DNA of 64,000 bases. Origin: Phanerodontia chrysosporium. Its lineage: Eukaryota; Basidiomycota; Agaricomycetes; Polyporales; Phanerochaetaceae. Positions 8,652-21,400 of this stretch are shown here, one piece after another. The DNA is taken from the NCBI GenBank assembly GCA_001910725.1, contig MJGA01000028.1, positions 1-64,000 on the forward strand. The letters are read 5' to 3'. Position 1 is the stretch's first letter. Every line of letters starts with the position of its first letter. Under the pieces are notes generated by a model. It was not told the origin of the DNA and made no database searches. It saw only the letters and a program-made list of their open reading frames with translations. The translations under genes and the position numbers were made by a program.

Positions 8652-8683
8652 GGGGCCGGAGTGACGCCGCATCGTCGGTCCCC
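8639..8683 (+). promoter_or_regulatory. -1 ribosomal frameshift signal, gag/pol of element B
   Basis: Slippery heptamer G GGT TTT (8639-8645) sits in the gag frame three codons before the stop. After a 6-nt spacer a stem begins: GGGGCCG (8652-8658) pairs with CGG-T-CCCC (8676-8683). Pol is in the -1 frame and is open across this point. The same heptamer is known from barley yellow dwarf virus. Confidence 0.75.
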
Positions 8684-11600
8684 GTTTCATCAAGCCCGGA
8701 TTCAACTCCGGCGCCTTCGCTAGAACCGCAGGACATTTCCGATACCATCCGCTCATGTACTATATCAGTGTTAGATCCGTTTTCGAATCATTACCGTGTA
8801 CCAGTAAAGCTCACCGGGATCAATAAAACTATTCGCACCCCTGCAATGATTGACTCCGGTGCGACTTCGCTATTCATTCACGAGGATTTCTGTAAGCAAC
8901 ACAAGATCCTCACGGTACCGCTCAAGAAAGAGATCACACTGTACAACATCGACGGAACTAAGAATGAAGCAGGGTCTATCAAGCGCCGAGCTAGACTCCA
9001 GCTTACTGTCGGTTCTTACACGTTTAAGGAGGAGTTTCTTGTCACGAACATCGGTCCGGAGGACGTCATCCTCGGACTTCCGTGGCTCAAGAAATGGAAT
9101 CCGAACATCGACTGGGAAACGGGAGATGTCCAGTTTCAGCTCCGCGGCGGAGCTGAGGACACCCCGGTTTTCGGTATCCACCAGATTGACGCCAACCGCT
9201 CCGAGCGCCGAGAATGGCTTCGAGCAGGCATTGTCGAGGACGCCAAGGACGAAGTCTGGATCCTCGCCGGCTACACTTACTCGCAAGCGATCGCTGTCGA
9301 AGCCAATCGCGAGAAGTACGCCAAGACGTTCGAAGAGCTGGTCCCCAAGGAATACCATCGACACAAGAAGGTGTTCTCCGAAGAAGAGTCGCACCGCCTT
9401 CCGAAGCATCAACCCTGGGACCACGCGATAGATCTCGTTCCGGACGCCCCGGCATCGATCAAATCGAAGGTCTACCCCATGTCCCCAATCGAGAATGAGG
9501 AACTACAACGGTTCATCGACGACGCACTCGCCAAGGGCTACATCGTCCCCAGCAAGTCTCCGATCGCTTCGCCCGTATTCTTCATCAAGAAAAAGGACGG
9601 CAAGCTCCGGTTTATCCAGGACTATCGCAAGCTCAACGACATCACGGTGAAGAATCGCTACCCCCTTCCGCTCGCCTCCGACATCATCGGGAAGCTCCAG
9701 GGCGCTAAGATCTTTACCAAGTTCGACGTCCGTTGGGGCTACAACAACGTCCGGATTAAGGAAGGTGACGAGTGGAAAGCCGCCTTCGTCACCAACCGCG
9801 GTCTCTTCGAACCCCGAGTCATGTACTTCGGTCTGTGCAACAGCCCTGCTACGTTCCAGGCCCTCATGAATCACATCTTCGCCGACCTCATTGCCGAAAG
9901 CAAGGTCGCAGTCTACCTCGACGACATCCTCATCTGGTCGAACGATCTCGCTTCGCATCGGAAGATTGTTCACGAGGTCCTAGCACGCCTTGCCAAGTAC
10001 GATCTGTACCTTCGGCCCGAGAAGTGCGAGTTCGAGCGCTCAGAGATCGAGTATCTTGGGCTCCTCATCAGCGAAGGACAAGTCGGCATGGACCCCGGCA
10101 AGGTTAAGGCAGTAGCCGAGTGGCCGACCCCGAAGAACCTCAAAGACGTACGAGGCTTTGTCGGGTTCGCCAACTTCTATCGCCGTTTCATCAAAGACTT
10201 CTCAAAGATCTGCCGCCCGCTGCACGATCTGACGAAGAAGGATACTCCGTTTAATTGGGGTCCCGCACAGGCAGAAGCCTTCGAGACGCTCAAGCGCGCT
10301 TTCACGACTCAGCCCGTGCTCGCCATGTGGAGCATTGATCGGCCAACTCGCGTCGAGACCGATGCTTCTGGCTACGCCACCGGAGGAGTCATAGCCCAAC
10401 GCAACCCTGAAGATGGTCTCTGGCATCCGATCGCGTATCGTTCGCAAACCATGAGCCCCGCCGAGCGGAACTACGAGATCTGGGATCGTGAGATGCTTGC
10501 AATCGTCGAAGCTCTCAAGGATTGGCGCCAGTTCCTCGAAGGTCTCCCGGAGCCTTTTGAGATCTGGACCGATCATCAGAATCTCCAGTACTGGAAGACT
10601 GCGCAGAACCTCACGCGGCGACAAGCCCGATGGGCCTCCTACCTCGCCGAGTACGACTTCCGCATCATCCACCGCCCTGGCAAGACCCATCTCCTCGCTG
10701 ATCCGCTCTCCCGGCCCTCCTCGCTGCATGTCTCCGACGAAGAAGACAATCGCTCGCAGGTAGTATTGAAGCCAGAGCTGTTTAAGATAGCCGCCACAAT
10801 GGCTTTCGCGAACCCCTCCCCCCTCGAGAAGCGCATTCGCGACTGCTCCGAAAAGGAAAAGGAAGTCGCAGACGCCCTGCAGACTCTCCGGACCAAGGGG
10901 CCCCGCAAGCTGCGCAACGGCGTTCTCGAATGGGAAGAGGACAACGGCCTTCTGTATTACCATGGGAAAGTCTATGTCCCGAACAATGCCGCGCTGCGCA
11001 ACGACGTCATCAAGTCTTGTCACGACGCGCCGACCGCCGGACACCCTGGGAAACACACCACCCTCGAATTGGTCTCTCGGTACTATTGGTGGCCGCGCAT
11101 CTCCGCCGACGTCAGCCGCTACGTGCTCGGCTGCGATCAGTGTCAACGGTACAAGTCCGCTCCACATCCGAAAGCCACCCTACAGCCCCACGACGTCCCT
11201 TCAGGGCCTTGGGAACACGTCGGCGTAGATCTCATCACGCAGCTCCCACGTGACGCCAAGACCAAGAAGGACTCGATCGCGGTCTACGTAGACCACTATT
11301 CGGATCAGTGCCACCTTGTGCCGGTCGACTCGACGATCACTGCTGCCGGCATGGGCGACGTCCACTACACGGACATCTTCCGCCTTCACGGCCTCCCACG
11401 CAAGATCTTCTCCGATCGTGGACCCCAGTTTGCAGCCCAATACATGCGAGCGCTGTATAAGCGCCTCGGCATCGCTACCGGCCTCACCACGGCATATCAC
11501 CCCGAAGGCAACGGCAAGGTCGAGCGCAAGAACCAGGAAGTCGAGAAATTCCTGCGTCTCTTCGTCTCCCAGCGCCAAGACGACTGGGTCGATTGGCTCC

Positions 11601-12401
11601 CGATGGCCGAGTTCACCCTGAACTCACACGTGTCTAGTGCTACCGAGCGCACCCCCTTCGAGATAGTTTACGGCTACACACCGGACTTCACGATCCCGGC
11701 CGGCAAACACACCAAGGTTCCCGCTCTCGATGAGCGCCTAGACCGCATGGCTCACGTTCGCAAAGAGGCCGAAGCTGCTCTGCGCCTAACCAAAGCTCGC
11801 ATGAAAGAAGAATACGAGGCCGCGAAGAAACGCGCCCACTCCTTCAAAGTCGGTGATCAGGTTTGGCTCAGCACGAAGGACCTCAGCATCGATCAGCCCT
11901 CGCCCAAGCTCGGCCCCGCCAGCTGGGTCCGTTTAAGGTTCTGGAAAAGATCGGCGATCTAGACTATCGGCTCGAGCTCCCGAGCTGGCTGAAAATCCAC
12001 CCGGTCTTCCATGTCAACCGCCTCAGCCCGTGGCACGATCAGGGCGTCGAGAAGCCCCTGCCTCCCAAACCTGTCAAGGTTGCCGGCGAAGAAGAATACG
12101 TCGTCGAGAAGATCCTCGACAGCCGCATATACCGCCGCCAACTGCAGTATAAGGTCCGCTGGAAAGGCTACGGCCAAGCCGGCGACACGTGGGAAAAGGC
12201 AGACAACCTCAAGCACGCCAAGGCCCTGGTCAACAAATTCCATCGCGAAAATCCGGAAGCGCCCCGCAAGCTCGCTGCCACCGCCTTCGAAGCCCTTGCC
12301 GCCTCTTTTCGCCCGTTCGTCACCGAAGTCGACGTCTCTCTCCTTCCTGCCCCGATCGCGCTAAGGCCGATCTCGATTGGGAGGAGGGGCGCCACATCTG
12401 A
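8646..12401 (+). pseudogene. Element B Pol (protease-RT-RNase H-integrase-chromodomain), frameshifted
   Basis: Entered by -1 frameshifting; no ATG exists at the start. Domains in order: protease (MIDSGATSLFIHE), reverse transcriptase with YLDDILIWS, RNase H (ETDASGYATGGVI), integrase HHCC (HDAPTAGHPGKH...CDQCQRY) and catalytic core (IFSDRGPQF ... ERKNQEVE), then a C-terminal chromodomain (YVVEKILDSRIY...YKVRWKGYG). The long frame breaks near 11915, where CCCC replaces CCCCC of copy B'. The chromodomain follows in the next frame. A second lost base near 12351 shifts the last residues. The stop by homology is TGA 12399-12401. The breaks are at C runs and may be assembly errors. Confidence 0.9.
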
Positions 12402-12426
12402 CGACCTCGCGAGGACGCTCGGTTTT

Positions 12427-12439
12427 AGGAGGGGGGTAA
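12427..12439 (+). promoter_or_regulatory. Element B polypurine tract
   Basis: AGGAGGGGGGTAA directly precedes the 3' LTR start TGTCAC at 12440. Confidence 0.75.
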
Positions 12440-13135
12440 TGTCACGGATGTGACGGTGCTGCCCTATTTTTCGCCGATTTTTGGCTATTTTCCTCGATTA
12501 ATCCAACGGGCGAGCAGCCCTCGCGCCGTCTGGAGTCCTAGCCGCCCACACTCAGCGCCTGGCCACTCAGCGCCAGTGCCCTGATGGCGCATCACCCCTA
12601 GACGCCAGCGCATCCCGCTGCGCGCTCAGACACCGCCCGGATCACCGGTCTGCCTTGCAACCGGTTCCCCGGATCGCCGAGGAGGCACTGTCATCCCTGA
12701 TGACTCCCCTCGCCGAGACACGCCGAGCTGATCAGCCTGATGACACAGCCTCGGCCCGACGCAGCCTCGAGACACTGCCAGCTGACACAGCCTCGTGACA
12801 TAGCCCCAGCACAGCCTCGCCGCGCAGCCCGCGTCGCAGCCTCGCTGGCTATGCTGAGCGCTGCCCATCAGCTTATGTAATCGTATAGCCTGCCCTAAAG
12901 GACCTGTAGTATATAAGGGTAGCTCCCCTCGCTCCTGTCCGTCATCTCGACCTCTTGGTCAATACGGACAGGTAAGCCCAGTGTTTGTATTGTAGTTACA
13001 GTGCTAATATTACCTTGGTCAATACGGACAGCTGAACAAGTTTGTTCGTCGCTGCGTGACTCGCTCCGCCGCGCCTCGTCGTCGACCTCCCCACTTGCCC
13101 TCCCTCGTGAAGCGTTGAGCCCTAGCTCCGCGACA
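12440..13135 (+). repeat. Element B 3' LTR (696 bp)
   Basis: Matches 5439-6133 with one substitution and one extra C. It is followed by TSD TTTCC (13136-13140). Confidence 0.95.
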
Positions 13136-16100
13136 TTTCCATAGGTGCTTCTTCGTTCCGAACGTGCCAAAATTCCGCGATCTTCTCTTTAGCACCTTCC
13201 AGATTACTCTCTGGTTCCCATTTGTCTTCTTCTGGCCCATAACCCTTCCATCGAACCATGTACCAGTTTCGTTTTCTGACACGCCCGGTAGTCTTATGGT
13301 TGAGAATTTTCTCGACCTCGTACTCGAGCTCTCCGTCGTGAACTTCTGGCTCTGGTGGTGCGGCTCGTTGGCCGACGATGGAGGGTGTAGAATAGGGGAT
13401 TAATTTACTAGCGTGGAACACCGGGTGATATGCCCTATATTGTGGAGGCAGTTTCACCTTGAAGGTTACTTTGGACAGTTGTTCAATGATTTCAAACGGT
13501 CCTAGGTACCTCAGTGTCAGCGTGCGTTGAGTGGTTTGGTAATCCTTTGAATTCAGCAGGACTTTATCGCCGACTTTAAACGGCACTTCTTGCTTGTTCT
13601 GGTCGTAGTACCACTTCATACGGTCCGCTGCTAGTTGTAGGGCTGCTTTGGCCTTGTCTTGGGCGTCTTGTCTAAGTCTGAATATCTCGTTCAAGTCTTT
13701 GCTTTTGGCTTGCTTGTCGAGAGTTGGTCCCGCCCGTGGGTGTCTACCATATTCTAGAAAGAACGGCGTGTCCTTTGTACTTTGATGTGCTGCATTGTTG
13801 TAGGCGAATTCTGCGGTGGGCAGATAATCGACCCAGTCTTCGTGATTGACATTATCAGCGAAGCAGCGTAGGTACTGTTCTAGAACTTGATTTACTCGTT
13901 CTGTTTGACCGTCTGTCTGAGGGTGGTATGCCGTAGACATCGCTGACTCGATACCGAGTAGCTTACACCATTCTTGAAAGAGTTCTGCCGCGAATTGAGT
14001 TCCTCTGTCTGAGATTATCTGCAAAGGTAGTCCGTGGATAGGGTAAATTCTATCCATCAGGATCTTTGCGAGGTCTTTAGCAGAGAATTTGTTCGTTATC
14101 GCGAAGAAGCGTGCTCTCTTGGTGAGTCGGCATACAACGACTAGAATGGCATCCTTTCCTCTTGACGGCATCAACTGAGTAATCAAGTCGATGGTAATAA
14201 CTTCCCAAGGTCCATTAGGTACCTTGTTGGGCATGAGTTGTCCGTAGGTCTGCTGTGTGCGATTCTTCATTCGCTGACACGTGTCGCAACCTGTGACGTA
14301 TTTCTTGATGAAGACAGACATTCCCGGCCACCAATAGTTTCGGGAGACAAGTTCGTAGGTCTTCCATCTGCCTGGATGTCCGGCTGATGGGTGGTCGTGG
14401 TGCATTTGGACTACTCGTCGTCGTAAGTCCTCATTCTCATCCTTTGGTATGTAGATATGACCCCGGAAGAGTAGCAATCCATTCTCAAAGTTCCATTCCT
14501 CTAACGGTTTCTTGAACTCGCGTGGGCCTGATTTGAGTAACGATTGATAGTTCTTGGTGACTTCGTCGGATAACAAAGCCTTCTTGACCTCTTGGAGCAG
14601 TAAATCGTCGTTTACTGGAGCGTCATGGGAGGCATCGATCGCGCAGACTTCGAGCAGATTGGCGAAAAATTCTGGCTTCAGAAGAATATGGTTGCGATTA
14701 TCGGGTTCTACCCCCTCTTCATGATCTGGTCTCCTGGACAGAGGGTCTTCAGCTTCCATGCTTTTACCCGGCTTGTGGTGTAGTGTGAAATGGAATCTTG
14801 TTAGGTATAATGCCCAACGAGCTTGACGGCGAGACAATTTCTGGGCCTGCTTGAAATAAGTCAGGTTCTGGTGGTCTGACAATATCTCGAATTTCTCCGG
14901 ATGTCCCTCTAAGTAGTGTCTATACTCTTCTAACCCGCGGATTATGGCCAACATCTCCTTGTCATATATCTCATAGTTCCTTTCGTGAACATTGAGTGAC
15001 TTGGAGTGGAAGGCTACCGGATGGTAAAGCTTATCGTTTGGGTCGAGTTGTGACAAAACCGAGCCGATCGCGAAGTCACTCGCGTCGGTAGAGAGCCTGA
15101 ACGGATTAACGTCGTCCGGAATTCGTAGAATTGGTGCAGAAGTGAACGCCTTTTTCAGGTCGTCAAACGCCTTCTGCTGGTCGGGGCCCCATTCCCATGG
15201 TTGATCCTTTTTGGTGAGTACCGTGAGTGGCTTCGTGATCTTCGCAAAGTCTTTAATAAACCTGCGATAGAAATTCGCGAATCCAAGGAATGCCTGAACG
15301 TGCTTGACCTTGGTCGGTACGGGCCACTCCGTTACGCCTGTGACTTTAGCGGGGTCCATTTCTACATGATTCATGGATATAATCATGCCGAGATAGGCGA
15401 GCTTGTCCTTCTCGAATAGACACTTTTCCGCCTTTGCGAAGAGGTCGTTGTCTTCCAGTCGCTGCAACACTTCGTGTACGATCTTTCGATGTTCCTCGCG
15501 GTCGTTGCCGAAGATGAGGATATCGTCGAGGTAGACCATAACCTTTCCTTGACGGATAAGGTCCTCGAAGATCTTGTTCATCATATTCTGAAATGTTGCC
15601 GGTGCGTTTGCGAATCCAAAGTACATCACTTTGGCCTGGAATAAACCGTCCTTGGTTACAAAAGCCGTTTTCCACTCGTCACCTTCCTTGATGTGGACAT
15701 TGTTATATCCCCATCGAAGGTCGATTTTTGTGAATATTGACGCCTGAGATAGTGCGTCGATTAAATCGGCGATGCGAGGAATAGGATAACGGTTCTTCTT
15801 TGTAATTCCGTTCAAGGGGCGGTAATCCATGCAAGGTCGCAAACTGCCATCGGCTTTCTTTACGAAAAAGAATGATGCAGCGATGGGTGACTTTGACTCT
15901 TCTATGTAGCCTTTTCGGCGTTCCTCACGAATCCATTCGTCGAAAGACGAGCGTTGTTTCTGGTCTAGCGGGTACACCTTTCCGATTGGGGGCAATTTTG
16001 CTCCTTCCTCAAATTCAATGGCATGGTCCCATGGTTTGTGGGTGGGCATGCGTTCAGACTTGGTCTTACTGAATACTCTTTCGAATTTGTGGACCCAACT

Positions 16101-16861
16101 CGGTACCTGTGATTTCCATTGCGAGGTGTCAACTGTATCGTCGTCATCCTTTTCCAGGATGTCAGCGACAGCCTCGGCTTGCGTTCGTTCCTCTGGGTTA
16201 CTAAAATCAACCCAGTTGATGTGGTGGGGAATATCCTCTTCTCCAATATCGTCCAGTGAGGATTCCCAAGGTTGCTCTGGTTCGAGCTCTGCCAGCTCCT
16301 CGTCATTGCCGATTTCGATGTCGAGGGCTTGGACTTTCTGTGCCATGCTGGAGACTTTGCATGATTCAGGACATCTGGTGAACTCCCAATTGCCTTTTGC
16401 CCAGTCGATTTCTGGGTTATGCCAGTGTAGGAACTTGTACCCTATATACATGTCTTTGTCGTGCAAATCTGTCACGAGCAAGTACTGGGTGTGCTTGTGT
16501 GTTCCAATTTCTAAGTAGGCTCGCAGGGCGTGAGTGATTCGTCCTGCTTTATTGATCGTTCCATCCGCATTTTTTACTTCATACGGATTTGCCAACTTAA
16601 TAGTTACCAGATTGTTCTTTTCGACGAAGCTGTGATTGATGAAACTCGTCGTGGTGCCTGAATCAACCAGGGCTTCTGCCTGCGCTTTTTTACCATACAC
16701 CCACAGAGTAATAGGAAGTTTGAACGATAATGATTTATTACGCGAGACGTTCAATACATCAATGTCAATTACTCTATCTACATCCAGTGTAGACTCGGCC
16801 GCGGGTACATGATCAGCGTAATCAACCTGTAGGACGCAGGGATCCACTACAGGTCGTTGAG
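13136..16861 (-). CDS. Element A Pol (protease-RT-RNase H-integrase-chromodomain)
   Basis: About 1,240 codons, open throughout. It is read in the -1 frame relative to gag from the slippery site at 16862-16868; the first in-frame start-like codon is only a GTG at 16847. Domains: protease LVDSGTTTSFINHSF (near residue 60), RT with YLDDILIFG (near 440), RNase H STDASDFAIGSVLS, integrase zinc region HHDHPSAGHPGR...CDTCQRMKN, catalytic core IISDRGTQFAAELF ... ERVNQVLEQY, and a chromodomain YEVEKILNHKTTGR...YMVRWKGYG. Chromodomains of this class steer integration toward marked chromatin. The frame runs into element B's LTR after APME. Across the insertion it continues into the dUTPase at 5433-4994. 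Confidence 0.93.
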
Positions 16862-16868
16862 AAAATCC
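16825..16868 (-). promoter_or_regulatory. -1 ribosomal frameshift signal, gag/pol of element A
   Basis: Minus strand: slippery heptamer G GAT TTT (16868-16862) in the gag frame, a 7-nt spacer, then a perfect 8-bp stem ACCTGTAG (16854-16847) with CTACAGGT (16832-16825) around a 14-nt loop. The gag stop TAG (16849-16847) lies inside the stem. The heptamer is the one known from dianthoviruses. Confidence 0.75.
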
Positions 16869-17678
16869 ACTTTACGGTCAGACGATTTCGCGTATTTAGC
16901 AGCTTGGGCCCTCATATGTGCACGCCTAGCTTCCCGCTCATCAACGGGTTCCTGGGGGGGAGTCTGTTTCAACTCCTTCTCGTCCTCCTCCGTCCATTCG
17001 TGGATACGGGCCGCATTGATGATGACTTCGTCGTCGGCCTCGAGTCCCGCGATCTCCTTCTCCAATTCGGCCATCCTGGCCTTCGCTTGATTGAAGGAGT
17101 TTTTCTTGGCAGCAATTGTCGCCGCGTTCTTGCCTTTTCCTTGATTGTTACTCCCCCCGTTCGAGGAGGAGGCCTTGCCGTTGTTGTTGTTACCGGAGGA
17201 CTGCTGCGGCTTCTGGTCCTTGAGCGAGAAGCAGTCCGAAGTGACGTGCGTTTTAGCACGCGCGAACTTCTTCAGCTCAGTGCAAATGGCGCAGGGAGTT
17301 GAAACCTTCTTGGCTTCCTGTGAATTCGCCTGTTGTTTCCCCTTGCCTTTGCCCTTGCCCGTTTGAGCCGCGCTGATGTCCATTGCATTCGGGTCCGGTG
17401 TAGAACCCGAACTGTGCGAGTTTCCCTTGCTGAAGATGTGCGTCGCTGCGCGGTTGGGGTAGAGTTCCTTGTATGCCTCAACGAGATACGTCATGAATTC
17501 CGACGCGGTTGTAGGCCAACTCGAGCGACCGCGACCTAGCACGAAGATGCCCAGCTTCTCCTCGACGTTGTCGTACAGCTTGTTAATCATATGCGCGTCC
17601 GTGAACGGCTTGCTGCTGTTGTCGAGGAGTACCTTGAAGCGAACCGAGTAGTCGATGATGTCCTTCTGAAGGGCCGAC
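16847..17678 (-). CDS. Element A Gag, C-terminal part
   Basis: This continues the Gag begun at 26154-25421. After one CCGAC copy is removed, the reading frame passes without a break (…KS, then ALQKDIIDY). The part shown has the rest of the helical Gag region (DNVEEKLGIFVLGRGR), an MDISAAQ segment, a Gly/Lys-rich linker, a Cys/His cluster CAICTELKKFARAKTHVTSDC resembling a zinc knuckle, an Asn/Ser/Gly-rich region and an acidic helical tail, ending at TAG 16849-16847. Gag packages the RNA. It is interrupted by B', so no full protein can now be made from this locus. Confidence 0.9.
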
Positions 17679-18371
17679 TGTCGCGGAGCAAGGGCTCAAC
17701 GCTACACGAGGGAGGACGGATGGGGATGACGACGACGAGGTGCAGCGGAGCGGGTCACGCGGCGACGCACAACTTATGCAGCTGTCCGTATTGACCAAGT
17801 TATTATTGAGAGATAGTAAAGAATACAAAATGCGGCTTACCTGTCCGTATTGACCAAGAGGTCGAGATGACGGACAGGAGCGAGGAGTGCTACCCTTATA
17901 TACTACAGAGTCTTTTAGGGCAGGCTGTACGATTACCTAAGCTGATGGGCAGTGCTCAGCATAGCCAGCGAGGCTGCGACGCGGGCTGCGCGGCGAGGTT
18001 GTGCGGGGCTATGTCACGAGGCTGTGTCAGCTGGCAGTGTTCGGGGCTGTGTCGGGCCGAGGCTGTGTCATCAGGCTGATCAGCTCGGCGTGTCTCGGCG
18101 AAGGGAGTCATCAGGGATGACAGTGCCGCTTCGGCGATCCGGGGAACCGGTTGCAAGGCAGACCGGTGATCCGGGCAGTGTCTGAGCGCGCAACGGGATG
18201 CGCCGGCGTCTAGGGGTGATGCGCCATCAGGGCGCTGGCGCTGTATGGCCAGGCGCTGAGCGTGGGCGGCTAGGACTCCAGACGGCGCGAGGGCTGCTCG
18301 CCCGTTGGATTAATCGAGGGAAATAGCCAAAAATCGGCGAAAAATAGGGCAGCACCGTCATATCCGTGACA
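17679..18371 (-). repeat. Element B' 3' LTR (693 bp)
   Basis: TGTC...GACA ends. It has one T against C of the other LTR near 18361. A polypurine tract (AGGAGGGGGGTAA on the minus strand) lies directly before it (18372-18384). Confidence 0.95.
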
Positions 18372-18410
18372 TTACCCCCCTCCTAAAAACCGAGCGTCCT
18401 CGCGAGGTCG

Positions 18411-21400
18411 TCAGATGTGGCGTCCCTCCTCCCAATCGAGATCGGCCTTAGCGCGATCGGAGGCAGGAAGGAGGGAGACGTCGACTTCGGTGACGAACGG
18501 GCGAAAAGAGGCGGCAAGGGCTTCGAAGGCGGTGGCAGCGAGCTTGCGGGGCGCTTCTGGATTTTCGCGATGGAATTTGTTGACCAGGGCCTTGGCGTGC
18601 TTGAGGTTGTCTGCCTTTTCCCACGTGTCGCCGGCTTGGCCGTAGCCTTTCCAGCGGACCTTGTACTGCAGTTGGCGGCGGTATATGCGGCTGTCGAGGA
18701 TCTTCTCGACGACGTATTCTTCTTCGCCGGCAACCTTGACAGGTTTGGGAGGCAGGGGCTTCTCGACGCCCTGATCGTGCCACGGGCTGAGGCGATTGAC
18801 ATGGAAAACCGGGTGGATTTTCAGCCAGCTCGGGAGCTCGAGTCGATAGTCCAGATCGCCGATCTTTTCCAGAACCTTAAACGGGCCCAGCTGGCGGGGG
18901 CCGAGCTTGGGCGAAGGCTGATCGATGCTGAGGTCCTTCGTGCTGAGCCAAACCTGATCGCCGACTTTGAAGGAGTGGGCGCGTTTCTTCGCGGCCTCGT
19001 ACTCTTCTTTCATGCGGGCTTTGGTTAGGCGCAGGGCAGCTTCGGCCTCTTTGCGAACGTGAGCCATGCGGTCTAGGCGCTCATCGAGAGCGGGAACCTT
19101 GGTGTGTTTGCCGGCCGGGATCGTGAAGTCCGGTGTGTAGCCGTAAACTATTTCGAAGGGGGTGCGCTCGGTAGCACTAGACACGTGTGAGTTCAGGGTG
19201 AATTCGGCCATCGGGAGCCAATCGACCCAGTCGTCTTGGCGCTGGGAGACGAAGAGACGCAGGAATTTCTCGACTTCCTGGTTCTTGCGCTCGACCTTGC
19301 CGTTGCCTTCGGGGTGATATGCCGTGGTGAGACCGGTAGCGATGCCGAGGCGCTTGTACAGCGCTCGCATGTACTGGGCTGCAAACTGGGGTCCACGATC
19401 GGAGAAGATCTTGCGTGGGAGGCCGTGGAGGCGGAAGATGTCCGTGTAGTGGACGTCGCCCATGCCGGCAGCGGTGATCGTTGAGTCGACCGGCACAAGG
19501 TGGCACTGATCCGAATAGTGGTCCACGTAGACCGCGATCGAGTCCTTCTTGGTCTTGGCGTCGCGTGGGAGTTGCGTGATGAGATCCACGCCAACGTGTT
19601 CCCAAGGCCCTGAAGGGACGTCGTGGGGCTGTAGGGTAGCTTTCGGATGCGGGGCGGACTTGTACCGTTGACACTGATCGCAGCCGAGCACGTAGCGGCT
19701 GACGTCGGCGGAGATGCGCGGCCACCAATAGTACCGAGAGACCAATTCGAGGGTGGTGTGTTTCCCAGGGTGTCCGGCGGTCGGCGCGTCGTGGCAAGAT
19801 TTGATGACGTCATTGCGCAGCGCGGCACTGTTCGGGACATAGACTTTCCCATGGTAGTACAGAAGGCCGTTGTCCTCTTCCCATTCGAGAACGCCGTTGC
19901 GCAGCTTGCGGGGCCCCTTGGTCCGGAGAGTCTGCAGGGCGTCTGCGACTTCCTTTTCCTTTTCGGAGCAGTCGCGAATGCGCTTCTCGAGGGGGGAGGG
20001 GTTTGCGAAGGCTGCCGTGGCGGCTATCTTAAACAGTTCTGGTTTCAATACTACCTGCGAGCGATTGTCTTCTTCGTCAGAGACATGCAGCGAGGAGGGC
20101 CGGGAGAGCGGATCAGCGAGGAGATGGGTCTTGCCAGGGCGGTGGATGATGCGGAAGTCGTACTCGGCGAGGTAGGAGGCCCATCGGGCTTGTCGCCGTG
20201 TGAGATTCTGCGCAGTCTTCCAGTACTGGAGATTCTGATGATCGGTCCAGATCTCAAAGGGCTCCGGGAGACCTTCGAGGAACTGGCGCCAGTCCTTGAG
20301 AGCTTCGATGATTGCAAGCATCTCACGGTCCCAGATCTCGTAGTTCCGCTCGGCGGGGCTCATGGTTTGCGAGCGATACGCGATTGGATGCCAGAGACCA
20401 TCTTCAGGGTTGCGTTGGGCTATGACTCCTCCGGTGGCGTAGCCAGAAGCATCGGTCTCGACGCGAGTTGGCCGATCAATGCTCCACATGGCGAGCACGG
20501 GCTGAGTCGTGAAAGCGCGCTTGAGCGTCTCGAAGGCTTCCGCCTGTGCGGGACCCCAATTAAACGGAGTATCCTTCTTCGTCAGATCGTGCAGCGGGCG
20601 GCAGATCTTTGAGAAGTCCTTGATGAAACGGCGATAGAAGTTGGCGAACCCGACAAAGCCTCGTACATCTTTGAGGTTCTTCGGGGTCGGCCACTCGGCT
20701 ACTGCCTTAACCTTGCCGGGGTCCATGCCGACTTGTCCTTCGCTGATGAGGAGCCCAAGATACTCGATCTCTGAGCGCTCGAACTCGCACTTCTCGGGCC
20801 GAAGGTACAGATCGTATTTGGCGAGGCGCGCCAGGACTTCGTGAACAATCTTCCGATGCGAAGCGAGATCGTTCGACCAGATGAGAATGTCGTCGAGGTA
20901 AACTGCGACCTTACTCTCAGCGATGAGGTCGGCGAAGATGTGGTTCATGAGGGCCTGGAACGTGGCAGGACTGTTGCACAGACCGAAATACATGACTCTG
21001 GGCTCGAAGAGGCCGCGGTTGGTGACAAAGGCGGCTTTCCACTCGTCACCTTCCTTAATCCGGACGTTGTTGTAGCCCCAACGGACATCGAACTTGGTGA
21101 AGATCTTAGCGCCCTGGAGCTTCCCGATGATGTCGGAGGCGAGCGGAAGGGGGTAACGATTCTTCACAGTGATGTCGTTGAGCTTGCGGTAATCCTGGAT
21201 AAACCGGAGCTTGCCGTCCTTTTTCTTGATGAAGAAGACAGGGGACGCGATCGGAGACTTGCTGGGGACGATATAGCCTTTGGCGAGTGCGTCGTCGATG
21301 AACCGCTGTAGTTCCTCATTCTCGATCGGGGACATGGGGTAAACCTTCGACTTGATCGAAGCCGGGGCGTCCGGAACGAGATCTATCGCGTGATCCCAGG

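Larger units (their letters stand above)
5439..13135 (+). mobile_element. Gypsy element B, copy 1 (nested in A)
   Basis: A complete plus-strand element: LTRs 5439-6133 and 12440-13135 (two differences), ORF0, gag, pol with chromodomain and polypurine tract. The 5-bp TSD TTTCC is at 5434-5438 and 13136-13140. The near-identical LTRs indicate a recent insertion. At least three single-base deletions relative to copy B' interrupt ORF0 and pol. Confidence 0.95.
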
